The notes: generated from the letters alone by a model not told the origin. A stretch of DNA of 64,000 nt from Piezodorus guildinii (GCA_023052935.1 CM041293.1:152581474-152645473), one strand, 5' to 3'; counted from the stretch's first letter, positions 1 to 12,955 are shown. Numbers and translations are program-made.

Positions 1-345
1 CTCGAACAGCTGGGACTTCAATGGTGGTAGGAAAGAAGCATGGCGGATATGAGTAGGTAGGGAATTCCAGAGAGTAGTAGAGCTGACAAGAAAGAAATGA
101 TCAAAAGTGTTTTCCCTATGGATAGGAATGTAAAGATCAGAATGGCGCGATCTTGTTTCGAGAGAGTGGATTGACGATTTAAATTGCAAAAGACTGTGGA
201 TAAAGGGAGATAGCTGGGAGTGGATGGTTTGGTAAAGATATGATCCTAGGAAATATTGTATGTGGATAGAGAGAAGGAGCCACTTTAACTCGCTGTATAA
301 ATGGGTCACATGAGATCTCTTCGGTGTTCCGAGGACAAATCTCAA
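1..345 (-). mobile_element. CR1-like LINE, reverse transcriptase C-terminal fragment
   Basis: Read on the minus strand, this segment encodes the tail of a non-LTR reverse transcriptase polyprotein. It has a block reading ELKWLLLSIHIQYFLGSYLYQ and a later block FDHFFLVSSTTLWNSLP, the usual RTxxxxxFxxSxxxLWNSLPxxIR signature at the end of CR1/Jockey-type ORF2. The same ELxWL...QYFLGSFLYQ block appears on the minus strand near 11,500, on the plus strand near 29,950 and on the minus strand near 41,630, so these are one local family. The element continues past the left edge of the window and is not intact. Confidence 0.75.
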
Positions 346-1147
346 AAATTATTTATAGTATATTACACTATATACTATGTACTTATATTCGAAAGTAAAA
401 ATTGATAAATTTTAAAAAATCCAGTAAATCCCAACTGGACAATAGTTTTCGACGATATTTGTAGGAGTTATTACTTAATAAAACAAGTTATTACCCTTTC
501 GTACTTCTAGGTCTGTTTGCTCTGAGAAAGGGTCTGGCTAACAATGTGTGCCTAGGCTTCGATGCGTTAAGGGTGTCCTTATTCTGAAAGGCTATGGAAT
601 ATGAGGACCCGTGGTCGAAGATTGAGTCGGGGGTCTATTGTGGCACGATAGTTGGAGGAAGTGAATAAATGTTACCAATCTATTCAGACGGGGATAAATA
701 AATATTGAAGACAAAATATTTTTAGACACCAATGGAGTTTTATGGAACAGAATTCTGTAATCATTATTTAATAAAACGAACCTTTCTCCCAAAAAAAAAT
801 TAATTAACGAGGTTAATATCCTGTAATGAATATATCATATCTTATAAAGTAAAACATGTAATAAGCACCAAACCGAAAGTTAAACAATACCATTTCATAT
901 AACAATGAGTTTTAATGAGAAGAAACGAAAGATATTTTTCATGTAAAACAAGCATATTAATTAAACGTTAAGAAGAGAGAAATGCTTTATTAGAAATAAT
1001 GCACAAATAAACTGTGTTAACTGGAAGCACAGGAAATTTATCAGTATATTATAAAATATAGTCCTGAGATATTTCTCATTATGTGTTTCCTGTGTGAGTT
1101 TATTTGACTGAGAGAAAATGAGATTATTATAACTTTGAATTACAGAT
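346..1147. other. Unassigned AT-rich sequence
   Basis: No recognisable gene or repeat. A short open frame on the minus strand (592-792) has no familiar motif and normal chance length. A slightly GC-richer patch lies at about 500-680. Confidence 0.5.
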
Positions 1148-1312
1148 GTTTATTTATTCATTGACTTACCGGACGATGCCACAGGAGGAATCCTAAATTT
1201 TGCCTACCCATATTTAAATATGATCCGTGTTATATTTAAATATGGTTAGGAAAAGATCTCTAACCTCATCAAGTACCAGACTCTGTAGAGGCTCAGGATC
1301 ACGATTTTATCT
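1148..1312 (-). mobile_element. SINE-3, 3' part
   Basis: Matches the minus-strand SINE-3 consensus in this window: tail TTTATTTATTCATTGAC, then the block around GGACGATGCCACAGG and CCTAAATTTTGCCTA. The tRNA-like head is missing. An 18-base segment (ATATTTAAATATG type) is duplicated inside, which is not seen in other copies. Confidence 0.7.
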
Positions 1313-1464
1313 TAATTTGTTTTTCTTTTTTAATGTAAACCTGTAATGCAATTGACAATTATGAAATATGAAGAGTTAAGGGTTTGATATTGTGCGTGGT
1401 AGAATATAATAGATAGAAGTATCACCTTCTTGGGAGTGATTCCTGTCCCGCATTTAAGTTCAGG

Positions 1465-1790
1465 AGCTGGCCCGTACCAGGTATCACACCTTCCATGAAA
1501 AACTCCACTCCCACTTTAATCCATTAGTTTCAATCCTTGCTTCCTCTCCAATTCCTAATAATCCTCCGAGACGTCTAAAAAGAAGATGGCCTCGAGACCT
1601 TCTTGTTTAGACTCACTACTAAAGAGTGCTGCCAATGGGCAGTTTCTCTTCATGTTTATTTCATGTGTTATATCACTTTAGCATATTTACTAGTTGTATT
1701 TTTTTTTTTTTACAGTTGTAAAAAAAAAAAATATTTATATTACAACAAATATTTAAAAAATTCAATAAAAATATATTTAAAAAAAAATTC
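1465..1790 (+). mobile_element. Jockey-B 3' fragment
   Basis: Aligns with the last part of the Jockey-B copies at 46,392-47,072 and 52,204-52,887: the stretch from GGCCCGTACCAGGTATCA through the ORF2 terminus (PPRRLKRRWPRDLLV, stop near 1,609) and a 3' UTR with the AGTGTTGCCAATGGGCA-like block. It ends in an A-rich tail broken by Ts. It is more diverged than the younger copies. Confidence 0.75.
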
Positions 1791-2154
1791 AAGAGCTCCC
1801 ATATCCAACTTCTTTTCAGCCTTTCAGGTAAGCCATGTTCACAGTGGCCATGTTTTGTATTAATGTGTTGGTATACACGCGCAAGTTGTCATAAAAACGT
1901 TCGAACTGTTCGTTGACTGTTTGCATATGAAGGTCTCTATGTAGAGAAATATTGCTAACGCATAACACGTTTTAGAATATAGAATTGGAATTAAACATAT
2001 TTGTGTCGTTTGGGCATGTCTGTCGAATAAAAGCGGAAAGAGTGGCTGAATGTACCTGCACGCTGATATGAAGCAGAGGAGGAAAGAGAAAGAAGAAGTA
2101 TATCTGTGACGCGTTCGTCGAATTTACTTCAATACAATAACATAAGAGAGGGGA
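1791..2154. other. Unassigned sequence
   Basis: AT-rich with no recognisable coding or repeat signal that I can support. Confidence 0.45.
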
Positions 2155-2545
2155 AAAAAAAAACCTGTACCATTTGAACCCATGGAGGTTCCTAGACGTA
2201 GACCAAAGAAAGGCTCAGAAATATTCCTGAGATAACAGGAGGATGTTTTGACCGAAAATTGTTTTGAGACTCCACATCAGGATAAGTCCCAAACCTTAAG
2301 GCCAACTACGACTAATTCAAACGAATGCATAAATATATTTCCTTTACCATATGGAGATTCGTACTGTTTCTATGCTAGCAGTCGTGCCATGAGATTACTA
2401 GCCCTAGATCACTTTTTAATCCTTGTTTTTTTCCCTATTTTTGGGTACCCACTTTATAGAGGCTGCGTCTGCCCGACCATCAATCCCAGCTAAAATAACA
2501 GAACGAACCCAATAAATATTTCCTGTCACAGCGAGTTTCAACACA
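2155..2545 (-). mobile_element. SINE-1, diverged copy lacking the full head
   Basis: On the minus strand it follows the body of SINE-1 seen intact at 55,486-55,846 and 59,164-59,463: block GGGTACCCACTTTATAGAGGCTG, then the CTGTCACAGC junction just inside the B box, where similarity ends. At the low-coordinate end it keeps a run of ten As before CCTGTACC, so in the element's own sense the 3' tail is a T-run, as in the better copies. Confidence 0.7.
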
Positions 2546-2737
2546 CCGTATACAGGCAATATTAAAAAAAACAAAACATATTACATTGAAATAAAAATAC
2601 TATAATTTTTTTCATTTGATTTAAGGTCTTGTCTCATCGTCATTTTTTTGAGAAGGTGTTTTCTTTTACTGCCGTGTTTCTGTACAAAGCATATTCATTA
2701 AATTAATTTCAATATTCTTTAAAAAAAACTTTTAAAA

Positions 2738-3640
2738 AATCTGGTTGCGGCAACACCTGACTTTCACTTACCGACGTTTTTAGAATCGATTAAAGAATTT
2801 TCAAATACTGTAAGAGATAAAATGAGTGAAACCATTAAAGACTTAGTTAAATTAAATTTTTTTAGAAAAATGTGTTTTATTAAAAAATCTATTATATTAT
2901 TATCTAAAACAATCACTTATTTTTATCGGCTTTTTATCACTCTCTATTAACTTTTAGAAGCTCTTGTGTATTAGGTAATATTTTTTCCTAAAACCATTAG
3001 CTTTCCAACGCTATATAACACATGTATATTACTGTTCTTACGTTAAAAAAAAAATACAACGAAAAATTGCATTAAAAAAATATTTTTTCAGTTTTATCCT
3101 TTTGTTGCTTTTCAAATTTACTCAACTTGGATATTTACCTGTTATTTATTAATGCTAATTATATAATATGGTTATTTTTATAAAATTTACAAAATTAAAG
3201 GTACTTTAGAAGAAGAAAATTTAAAATATCGGCATTTAATCCCTGTCAAACTATTTTTATCAGAATAATACCTACACGATATCGAAGCCCAATAAATTCT
3301 ACATCGATATAGCGAGTTTAATCATAATCGTCCGAACCGTTTTCGAGAAAATCGAAAAAAGGTGCAAAATGCATTATATAAAGTGGCTCTTTGGTAAGCT
3401 CATTTTGATGAAAATGGTTTTGTAACTTCTCGGGCGTATATTTGTCTTAAATATGAAATTTCAGTTTCATTTCCACCCAGGAGTTACCACATACACTTAC
3501 AGACCTTTTTGCGGGACTTGGTTATTTGGACTCAGGGGACCCTAAAACGTGTATTTCCTTTGAAAACTGGAATTCGAAAATTTTCACGATCGCAATACTC
3601 TGCCTTACTATATATAGTAAGTGAAAGTAAAACAGAATTA
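2738..3640 (-). repeat. Repeat A, near-complete copy
   Basis: About 0.9 kb of an unclassified interspersed repeat also found at 26.3, 27.9, 36-37, 57.9, 61 and 63.3 kb. In its own sense it starts with ACTTTCACTTACTATATATAG (near 3,630), runs through a block TTGCGATCGTGAAAATTTTC and a block ATTTGATTAAACTCGCTATATCG-like, and ends near 2,740 with AAGTGAAAGT followed by a GGTGTTGC segment. The first and last AC-TTTCACTTAC / GTAAGTGAAAGT segments are inverted relative to each other. No long reading frame is present, so it is probably non-autonomous. Class unknown. Confidence 0.75.
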
Positions 3641-3996
3641 TTTGAACACCAAAGCCAAATAAAAAATAAAAATACAATATAAAATGGTGGAAAAAGAAGG
3701 AAGTGGAATAGAATAAATTATACCTATAAAAAAAGTCCCTCTGAATGATAGTGTTTTTATGCAAACAAGACAATAACTCATTAATGGATATGTCTATGAA
3801 AACAACCCAGAAGATGAATAAGCAACTTAGTTGGGAAAAAAAGAAGTAATCATTATTTTAAGTTAAAACCTGTTTATACTTTTACAATATAAATAATTTT
3901 ATATCTAGCTAGAAAGTAAAATAAAGTAGTTTCTTTATACATAATTTTTAAACTGAAAAGCTTCATCGTTAAAATAAAATTTAAAGTTTAATATCG
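3641..3996. other. Unassigned AT-rich sequence
   Basis: No recognisable gene or repeat. It lies between a Repeat A copy and a SINE-3 copy. Confidence 0.45.
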
Positions 3997-4243
3997 GTGT
4001 TACTTGTGGCATAGTGGCTAGCATAACAGCATTCTAGGCCCAAGAACGCGGGTTCAGATCTGAAGGTAGAACTAGGATTTTTTAATGGGAGTAATAAATC
4101 CTAAGTTATGCCTTAAGCGTGGACGTAAAAAGGTGGTCCCTATCATAATTAAAATTAAATAGACAAAATATAGGACTCCCACTGTAGCATCGTCCGATCA
4201 GCCATAGTAGCATAAAGTGACGTTAAATAAATGAACAAACAAA
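3997..4243 (+). mobile_element. SINE-3, full-length copy
   Basis: The tRNA-like head has an A box (TGGCATAGTGGCTAGC) and a degenerate B box (GGGTTCAGATC) 30-odd bases downstream. The body contains GGACTCCCACTGTAGCATCG and the 3' end is GACGTTAAATAAATGAACAAA. At least seven other copies occur in this window on both strands. Internal promoter boxes imply RNA polymerase III transcription, and retroposition would need a LINE enzyme in trans. Confidence 0.85.
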
Positions 4244-4845
4244 GATTAATATTATTCGAATAAACCATGCAAATTATAAAATATCTATGGTCGTGGAAAA
4301 CTGTAATTAGGTATATACTAAGCTTAAGTAATCACTGTGAATCTTCTATAAGTCCTGTAACTTCTTAATAAGTAATTTATTAACAATGAATAATCTTCAA
4401 GAGGCATCCTACGCAGGTTTAAAACTTAACTTATATAATAAAGACCTTACTAAAAATAATTAGCCTAATTAAATTTCTGTATTTATATTATTTAAGACTA
4501 ATGATAGTTTAGTTTGACAAAACTTGATTCTAATGTAGTTTTGAACATATTAAAAAGAGAGAGCAACACCCACACTTAACTAAGTTGAGATATGTTATGA
4601 CAATGATATAACATGTTAGATATTTGTACAACCTTGAACATTGTTTATACTGCAGAGGGTTATGGTTGTTATTGTTCTTTGGGGCTTTGAGACGTAAAAC
4701 TCAGGGGTCATAAACGCCTATAGTTCTCTTTAAGTAAAAATAAATAAATAAATTATTAAGCTGTTATTGTGGTTTAATTGTAATAAACTTATGGTACATA
4801 TAATGTTAGTTACAAATCTGAGAGAGAAACATTCGTAAAATACGT
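4244..4845. other. Unassigned AT-rich sequence
   Basis: No protein motif or repeat shared with the rest of the window was found. There are short purine-rich and A-rich tracts only. Confidence 0.45.
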
Positions 4846-5690
4846 TTCAATCTTAAATTTCGACGACTTCCTGCCAAACTGTACCCTTTAATAATACCCC
4901 ACTCATTCGCTGTACGCCAAACCCTCCAGTCCTACATCACAGCCATTGAGAAATGGTCTCAGAAGTGAAGAATTAAAATAAATCCTAAAAAAATCCCACC
5001 AAATTACATTTCCCCTTAGTCCCAAACCGATTACTTCCATCCCCAATGTATCATTTAATAATAATAAAACTTATAGCTGTTGAACAAACCCGATACCTAG
5101 GACTCAATTTTGACAAACTTCTAACATGGAACCCTCATACGAGACTTAAACGACAATAAACTGGCCATATATACAGATTACTATAACACTTACTCGACTG
5201 ATATCCAATTCACTACAAAAAACACATGTATGTTACCATCATCAGACCATATAGAATGGACATATAGAATCGAGGTTAGGGGCTCTACTAAACTATCTAA
5301 TTGGTCAAGCATTCAATCCTTACAATTCGAAATCCTTCGCAAAATCCCAAATGCTCCTTATTTCGTTAAGAATAAAATCATCCATAATTTGTCGCTGAAC
5401 TATCTCAAAACATATATGCCTCTTTTAATTTCAAACTCCCGACCCACACGAATCCTCTTGTACGCAACTTATCATTCCCATCTATTCCTGACAACCCTCT
5501 GAGAGGATTGAAAAGACGATGACCTCGAGACCAACTAAATTAAATTGACATTGAAGTGCTACCATTGGGTTTTTCTTCACAAGAAATTTTCAAGCCTATA
5601 ATTGTAAATTAGCTCATTTACTTATTGTATTTACTAAAAGTACAGTGTAAATATCAATAAAATGTTTGAAATACAAAAACAAAATCTTAC
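4846..5690 (+). mobile_element. Jockey-B, heavily degraded and rearranged
   Basis: Contains decayed reverse transcriptase C-terminal blocks: a stretch reading QTLQSYITAIEKW, then TRYLGLNFDKLLTWNPHTRLKR with disruptions, IIRPYRMD-like, and SIQSLQFEILRKIPNAPYFVKNK (5,312-5,390). An extra partial copy of the block normally preceding VSFNN sits at its left end (about 4,858-4,912), upstream of sequence that should come before it, so two fragments are joined. Many stops and frameshifts make it a pseudogene. It ends with a 3' UTR and an A-rich tail. Confidence 0.7.
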
Positions 5691-5989
5691 ATATAAAGCT
5701 GGGAACCAAACAATTCTAACGAGACACTTCACACTGGTTAATGTATTCCGCCTAAGACAAATGGCATGATATATGACTAGATAATAACAATACTAATCAT
5801 CAGGTTAGCTTGTCCGAAGGTTTGATGCCAATTCTAGGGATGGTTGCCAACATTATTCATTCAATGCCTACCGTTCATGCTAAAATAATTGAGATAAAAC
5901 TTACGGACAACCCTTGAATCGACGAATCGGACTTCCTCGTGGAGGAAGATGGACCTACCAGTTAGATCAGCGCATATTTTATTTAATTT

Positions 5990-6300
5990 TTTTCGAATTC
6001 GTAACCAGCTAAATTCATCAGTGGCTTTATCCCTCTTCGGATCGATTCGGATTCATTCATTCCTCAAAAATAATTCTTGAAAACCTCAAGGCATTTTTTA
6101 ATCTTTTAAAGTAAGCTACCACGTTTCACAACCGTATAAAACCGTCGGTATAACAATAATATTGTCAAATCTAACGTTTATGTTTCTTAATATGAGTATA
6201 AGTTGCGATCTATTTAGTTTCGCTTCTGTATATTAACACGTATTCATTTATTGTTTGGTCTTAACCAGCGACTTTTTTTCTCCTAAATTCAGTATTCTCT
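5990..6300 (-). pseudogene. RTE-like LINE fragment (YGCETW block)
   Basis: On the minus strand, bases near 6,150-6,090 encode VIPTVLYGCETW followed by a stop and LTLKD, then a decayed CLEVFKN. The motif YGCETWxLxxxxxxxLxxFxxxxLRxIFG is the hallmark C-terminal block of RTE-like endonuclease/reverse transcriptase elements common in arthropods. A better preserved version (YGCETWPLNPKDEKRIKHFE) lies on the plus strand at about 22,500. Stops and frameshifts make it non-functional. The flanks 5,691-5,989 and 6,301-6,394 show nothing I can name. Confidence 0.55.
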
Positions 6301-6394
6301 AGTTATCATAGAACCTATGTACTTACATTTAGCTACATCTACTTATGCATATTGTTTTGTTCACCTCTACCTTGCCTTTGAAGGCCATATATGG

Positions 6395-6585
6395 GTTTCT
6401 TGGGCCAGGTGAGGGCGGGGATTGGATGCCAAGCTAAAATCTCTCGACACCGAGATGCTAACTCGTAATTTGAAATTTCTGATCATCTGTGGTTGACAAG
6501 ATAACCCACTCAGGTACACCGCTTCATACATAAATAATTCTGCCTTAGCCGGGACTCGAAAAATAGTAGACCATTTATTATATTA
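6395..6585 (-). mobile_element. Possible SINE-1-like remnant
   Basis: Only the stretch AATAATTCTGCCTTAGCCGGGACTCG (about 6,535-6,560) clearly resembles the SINE-1 segment around its B box. The remainder is GC-richer than its surroundings but not alignable by eye with confidence. Confidence 0.35.
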
Positions 6586-6867
6586 CATCTTACCCGTGTT
6601 TATTTCAAACCATACCGGTTTTCATGAAAGTACTTATCAAATACCAAATCATGAAGGTACCCTAAAACCTGAAGGATGAAGAGGAGTTGAATGAGGACCT
6701 CAAACTCTACTGCATAATTCTGCTGAATATCCGGGAGATGAACAAGGTATTCCTTTGTCATGCCTATTTAGTATTGAATAATATACAATGAAACCATCAG
6801 ATTCATTTTAAAGCTTATGTCATAAATAAGTTTCAGAACAATAGTACGGTGTTGTTTAAAAATAATT

Positions 6868-7190
6868 TTTTTTTTTTTTTTTTTTTTTACGAGGGCACCG
6901 CATTCTAGGCACTTAAATCAGGTCACATCAATATTTTGTCTGGGCCAAAGACAGTGGACTTGTTGATCCCCTCTTGTAACACCATACGTCAAGATGTTAT
7001 CCGACACAAAAGAAAAACATGGAGCAAAGACAAGAAAAACATTGTCTTCTTGGAAGAGTCCCGTTGGGATCGCGACACACCCCACGGAAGTCGAACAAAG
7101 GAGTAGGGTTGTTGGCAGCCCTCCCGTCGGTCAGAAGGATTCCACCACTTCTCAACAGTTTTGCTCCCATATTTCAGCTACATAATCCAT
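6868..7190 (-). mobile_element. Possible retroposed 3' fragment with A-tail
   Basis: A run of about 22 Ts (6,868-6,889) adjoins 300 bases of GC-richer, non-repetitive sequence. Read on the minus strand this is a unique segment ending in CTCGT plus a poly(A) tail, as expected of a retroposed RNA 3' end or a LINE 3' UTR. A 63-codon open frame on the plus strand has no recognised motif. I could not confirm a target-site duplication. Confidence 0.35.
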
Positions 7191-7375
7191 ATTAAAATAC
7201 AATTACAGCGTGTATTGTTGTAAGAGGAAGATTAGCATTTAAAAAATGGTCCTTTTTTATTTTCACTAACCTACATATAAAATATTTAATAAGGAAAAGT
7301 ATAGGGATCGTCAAAATTATGGAATTCCTGTTTGATAACGTTGATACGTAAATCCACGTTTATGGTACCTGCAAA

Positions 7376-7645
7376 TTATTACACAATAGTTTATTATTTC
7401 CAAATAACTATATTAGGGTATAAGTATTTTTACAGCTCTTTAAAGGCAATTAACTAATACGGAAAGCAATAAATAAATCAAAGGAAAATGATCTATCATC
7501 ACTCCTAATTCCACCACACTACATCTTTTTTCAATTTCTAAACCGATTTAAATGATTCTTTTTTCGTTTTGTAGACATTTTTTTGGTCGATTACAATGGT
7601 TCATTACTGAAAATAATAAACCAAAACTAAAATAAAACAATATAT
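7376..7645 (+). repeat. Repeat B copy
   Basis: Aligns in order with 48,692-49,055: GCAAATTATTAC, TTTATTATTTCCAAATAA, TATTAGGGTATAA, AAAGCAATAAATAA, then CCAATTTCAATGATTCTTTT-like and a final TGGTCGATTACAATGGTTCAT block. No reading frame of note, class unknown. Useful because other copies carry datable insertions. Confidence 0.65.
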
Positions 7646-7931
7646 TCATAAATGATAATCATCAAATTACATGAATTAGGTTCTCACACATTGAACGATT
7701 ATGGTAAAACATCTAATGATTTTGCCAACGACTTTAATGAGAAAAATGTCAAGTTACAATTGGGAAATATCCCATTTTCTGGCGTATAAGAAGGCGTGAG
7801 GATTGGTAATTTTTCTACATTGATTCTATATGATCAAATAAGATATTTATCTATTAGCAAAGTTCACTGGCAAGTATGGACTACCAGTGGCTGATAATCG
7901 TCTGGTGTGTTCCAACTTTATTCAATTATAT

Positions 7932-8077
<146 letters not shown>

Positions 8078-8177
8078 ACTCGAATTATATTTATTTATAT
8101 GAATAGAAAATAAACTAATAAGGTTAACATTATTTAAAACGCTGACTATCGCGATGTTACTCCATCTTCAATCTACT

Positions 8178-9075
8178 TTTTTTTTTTTTTTAGAAACAAT
8201 TCTTTATTGAGCAATATTACAATCTGTCCAATTTAGGACATTTTTAATAGGGATAAAGTACAACATTCATACTGCATTCACACGATATATACAAAACAAT
8301 AAATTTATATAATAATAATACAATATAAATATATACAAAACAAAATCAATAAAAATATATACAAAAGTCACTCATACCTATATACAATTCACAAGCATAC
8401 AGCACGTGAGTGGAGAATCTAGCCAATGCTAGAACTCCAATATACATTTTACAAGAGGTCTCGAGGCCACTGCCGTTTCAACCTTCTAGGAGGATGGTAA
8501 GGATGTGTGGAGCTGGATAAGGATTGAGCTAGGGGATTATGGTGATGGATAAGGTTCTGATGGAATTTAGAGAATTTTAATGGTATAAGGTCTAAAATAA
8601 ATGGAATATTTAGGTCGCGGTGTAAGGTATGGTTGGATACATAATAAGGAGCATTAACTATTGTTCGGAGGACTTTTGATTGAAAGGATTGAATGCGTTT
8701 GATATTAGAAAATTTGGCTCTTCCCCACAGTTTAAGTCCGTAGGTCCAGATAGGTTTCAGTACAGATAATTTAGAATTTCGGTTCAGTAGTCTGTATAAT
8801 TGTCCAAATCGTTGATTAAGTTCTTGTCGTTTAAGTCTAGTATGCGGGTTCCAAGTTAATCTTTTGTCCAGAAGGAATCCAAGATACCGGACTGTGTCGG
8901 AGAAAGGAAGCGGAACGGAGTTAAAGAGAACTGGAGGGCAGGATTGTCTTCGAAGGGTAAAGGTGACATGTTTGCATTTGGATTGATTAACTTTGATTCT
9001 CCAGTTGTTGCACCAGTCTTCAATTTGAGAAAGGTGCGTTTGGAGCCCTATTGATGCAATTTCGGGATCTAAGTG
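8178..9075 (-). mobile_element. Jockey-A, 5'-truncated copy with TSD
   Basis: A poly(T) run at the low-coordinate end is the element's A-tail read on the other strand. The minus strand encodes the C-terminal third of Jockey-A ORF2, from the DPEIASIGL-like region through YLGF/LDKRLTWNPHTRLKR to PPRRLKRQWPRDL, plus the 3' UTR. It is flanked by the perfect duplication TCAATCTACT at 8,168-8,177 and 9,076-9,085, so 5' truncation occurred on insertion. It keeps an intact LDLIPLKF-like reading at the place where the full-length element is frameshifted. Confidence 0.93.
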
Positions 9076-9085
9076 TCAATCTACT

Positions 9086-10261
9086 AATAATAAAGATAAA
9101 GTAACCTTGTTCTTAATGCATTTTTATAAGTTTTTAGCTTAATTCTTTTTTAAAAAAAAAAACAAAACAAAATTCTTTTGAAATGTTTTTCTAGGTTAAT
9201 TTTTTAAAATTTAATATAATACTGGACTGGACATATACTTGTAATTTTATGTAGAGTTGTAAATATTAAAAAAAAATATTTAAAAAAAGATTCTTTAATA
9301 AAAGATACTTTTTGTCATGATTTAAATTTATAGATTATTTTTGTATGCTTTTAATATATTTTTTATATTAACAATAAAAGTTTAAAAAAATAATTGGTAA
9401 ATTTAAACAATTACATACAGAAATTATTTTTATTGAATAACACTACATTTTAGATCTTGATTTAGTTAAACTATCTATCTCTGTCGATGATTAACTAAGG
9501 TTTCGCTATGGATAAAATGCTTTATTATACCATCACGAATACAAAACTTATTATTAAGAACAAGATCCGCTAATAGAGAAAGCAGGCAATCAATGGAAAC
9601 ACCGAGGTAACTAACTATCTCCTTAAATCTGTATTACTACACGAAATATTTGGGCTGGGAGTCAGCAAGATTTATGAAAACAATTACTCATATTTGATTT
9701 AAGGTACCAAGCTCCCAAGTGTTCAGGGGGCAATGATGTGCTGAAAAGGGCAGAATTATTTAGAGAATGCGATACAGAGTCGCCGCCAAGCCGTGAAATA
9801 TGGACCAAAAGGTGCGCTATGAAATATTACTCACGAGATCCGAAAATTTTTCTATGCACTCTATATTCCTATGCGGTGAGTTATGGGCTAAGATGGTGTA
9901 TTAAATTGATCAAACTTTGTACAAAGTGGATTTCTAAGATGGTAAAATAGGTGATTTTTCTTATTTACTTTTCCCGTTCGGTCTGGAACTACCCTTAACT
10001 ATCCTGTGGGGCAACGTTATTCACAGGTGAGTCACTTGTTTTTTGGAAAATAAGTTTATTTTATTTTTTTCAACGTTATATATTGTAGTAATTAACAAGC
10101 ATAAGCGTTTATTTATTAAATACTTTATAACTTTCAACATCCCCCTTAAAGGACTCTTATCGGTTAATTTCACTTTATTACACTTATTTAAGAATTTTAT
10201 TTAGCTGTGCGTGATTTCTTTTCATATCTTTATACCCATAATATGAAGTAAGAATATAATA
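9086..10261. other. Unassigned AT-rich sequence
   Basis: No recognisable gene. A 70-codon plus-strand frame at 9,738-9,950 shows no motif. Several A- and T-tracts at 9,130-9,400. Confidence 0.45.
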
Positions 10262-10508
10262 TCTATGGCGGTCGTGAAAAACTGGATAACTCGAGTTATA
10301 TCAAAAATGAGTTAACTCCGCGTATCGCTCCCTCAAACCGTCTCCCACGTCCTGTTAAATTGGTTAAAGAAATTTCTTGGTGGAAGAAACTTCAGGTGGA
10401 AAGAAAGCTGTATGTTATAGCTCTATTTTAGGTATTAAGTAAAGTTTAAGTCGCTAACCTGTAAAATGAAAGATTTTAACTTAACCACTTATTCACGACC
10501 GCCACAGA
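10262..10508. mobile_element. MITE with TA target duplication (copy 1)
   Basis: 247 bases with terminal inverted repeats of about 28 bases beginning TCTRTGGCGGTCGTGAA, flanked on both sides by TA. A second copy lies at 36,631-36,869, also TA-flanked, sharing the internal GAGTTATATCAAAAATGAGTTAA-like and GAAGAAATTTCAGG-like blocks. TA duplication and size suggest a non-autonomous Tc1/mariner-type element. No coding capacity. Confidence 0.88.
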
Positions 10509-10985
10509 TATATAATAATAATAATATAAGAATCATTTTTAGTTATAAATAATAATAGAGATATATATACATATTTTTTTAATTTTCCATAATTACTCCT
10601 TCAAGTTATATGTGTATGTCAAAACTGGTACTACGGAAGCCTGGAACTGTTGTGATATCACATTAAACACGTTGGAACTCACCTGCAGTGTCGCCCGGTT
10701 ACCAACAAACATTTCCGCAGACCCCTAAATTCATTTAGTAGAAAGACAAGTACCAGAATTAACTAAAAAATTGTGCACGAATATAATAAATATAAATGCT
10801 GAAATCCGATTTCGCCTAAAGAACTGGAAAGTTCTTAAAATCGGAGTTATTCCAGAGAACGTTTTTGTAAAATTCAAATATTTCTAAGTATTGCATTACT
10901 TTTGACGGAGAGTACTTTACTTTTGAGTAAAAAAAAAATGTTATTAATGCAACGATGTATAAATGTAGAACAGAATAAAATACAA
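10509..10985. other. Unassigned AT-rich sequence
   Basis: Starts with an ATA-rich tract at the MITE edge. Nothing else recognised. Confidence 0.45.
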
Positions 10986-11628
10986 TAGAACAAGATACTT
11001 TATTCTGGGACAATGTCCCTTAGGAATAACATTAATAAACAAAATACAAAATTATTATATCTGGCTAAAAACAATATATAACTGCATTTAAATAGCAAAA
11101 GAAAGAAGGGAAAACAAAAAAAAGAAAAGGTCATAGTGACATCTCTATGTACATATTCCATATATGAATAAATAAGAATCAACATAAAATATATCTTTTA
11201 CAACTTATTACAGTATATACACAATTCACTTCACATAAATTGGCATAATAAAAATTAGCTTACATAGCTCTGGAGAGAATAGAAGTATTGAAAGAGTAGG
11301 GATTTAAACAATGATAGGGAAGGATCATTTCGGATGTTTGATGGGAGAGTATTCCATAAGGCGATGAAACGGGCTAAAAAGGAGCAATAATATTTTTTGG
11401 TTCTATGGAAAGGAATGTGAAGGTCGGACAGGCGGCATCTTGTTTCCTCGTGTTCGGTTAAGGATTTAAATACCAGGAGGCTGAAGACCTAAAATGAATG
11501 GTGGGAGTTAATTAGTTGATAAAGAAATGATCCAAGGAAATATTGTCTTCAAAAGGTGGGGAATAACCACTTTAACTCGTCGTAGAGGCGGGATACATGC
11601 GACCGTCTCGAGGTACCGAACACAAATG
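10986..11628 (-). mobile_element. CR1-like LINE 3' fragment
   Basis: The minus strand encodes ELKWLFPTF, QYFLGSFLYQ and LARFIALWNTLPSNIR, the same C-terminal blocks as at 1-345, with internal stops. Its 3' UTR ends with a short hairpin at 11,007-11,019 (GGGAC / GTCCC, 3-base loop) followed, in element sense, by AGAATAAAGTATC. That hairpin position is conserved with different bases in the related ends at 30,484, 40,312 and 27,543. Inactive. Confidence 0.75.
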
Positions 11629-12098
<470 letters not shown>

Positions 12099-12955
12099 AA
12101 AAATAAAAAGTCATAGCACTTCAATGTTTATTTATGAAGTTAGCAGGTCCAGAGGCCATCCTAAAAATATACATTATCCTAGCTCCTTCTAATTTAATAT
12201 TAAAGCTAACATTTATTTTATATTAAATGTATAGAGGATAGTAATTTTAGTAACGTCAGTAAATGAATGAAACTATTTTGACGAAAATGTGTTCTGATTC
12301 AAAAAATATACTTGGATATACAAAACATTTCAAAAGCAATACTTATAAAATCATTAAATTTAGAATATACAAATAAGAGGTAAATAAAATAATACTACCA
12401 ATTATAAAACTGAAACACCAATTTCATTATTTTACACTCTGAATACATCACAGTAAAATAATTCAATTTAAATGTCAGAACCAATTTAAAAAAAAATACT
12501 AATCATTTAATACCCAATTTTAGTGATTTAATAAAACAGTTATACAAGAAGTTTCAAGCATCATTAACAATAATCATCCAGGGATAAATGACTAGCGGCA
12601 CGCAGATCCCAGCGTCTAATTCATTCCTCTTATCTTTCAAAAAGTAATTTTTTTTTCCTTTACGTCAGACGACAAATTGGATTTTATTTACATTTTCGTA
12701 CATAATTAAAGTTAAGTTATATAATTAGAGGGGATATTAGTAATGCTGAGAAAATTGTATTTAATTTACTTTCTTTGTTATTATCATTCATAGTAAGAAT
12801 TTTTACAAAAACACATTTTTGCAGTAGCCTCTTTTTCCGTTTCCAGCGATACTGTCATCTACATTATTTTTCCATTATATTCAATGTCTTCCTTTATATT
12901 TTATCTACCTCCGGTCATCTATCAAATCATCGATTAAATTTTTAAAGCTGAGTTA

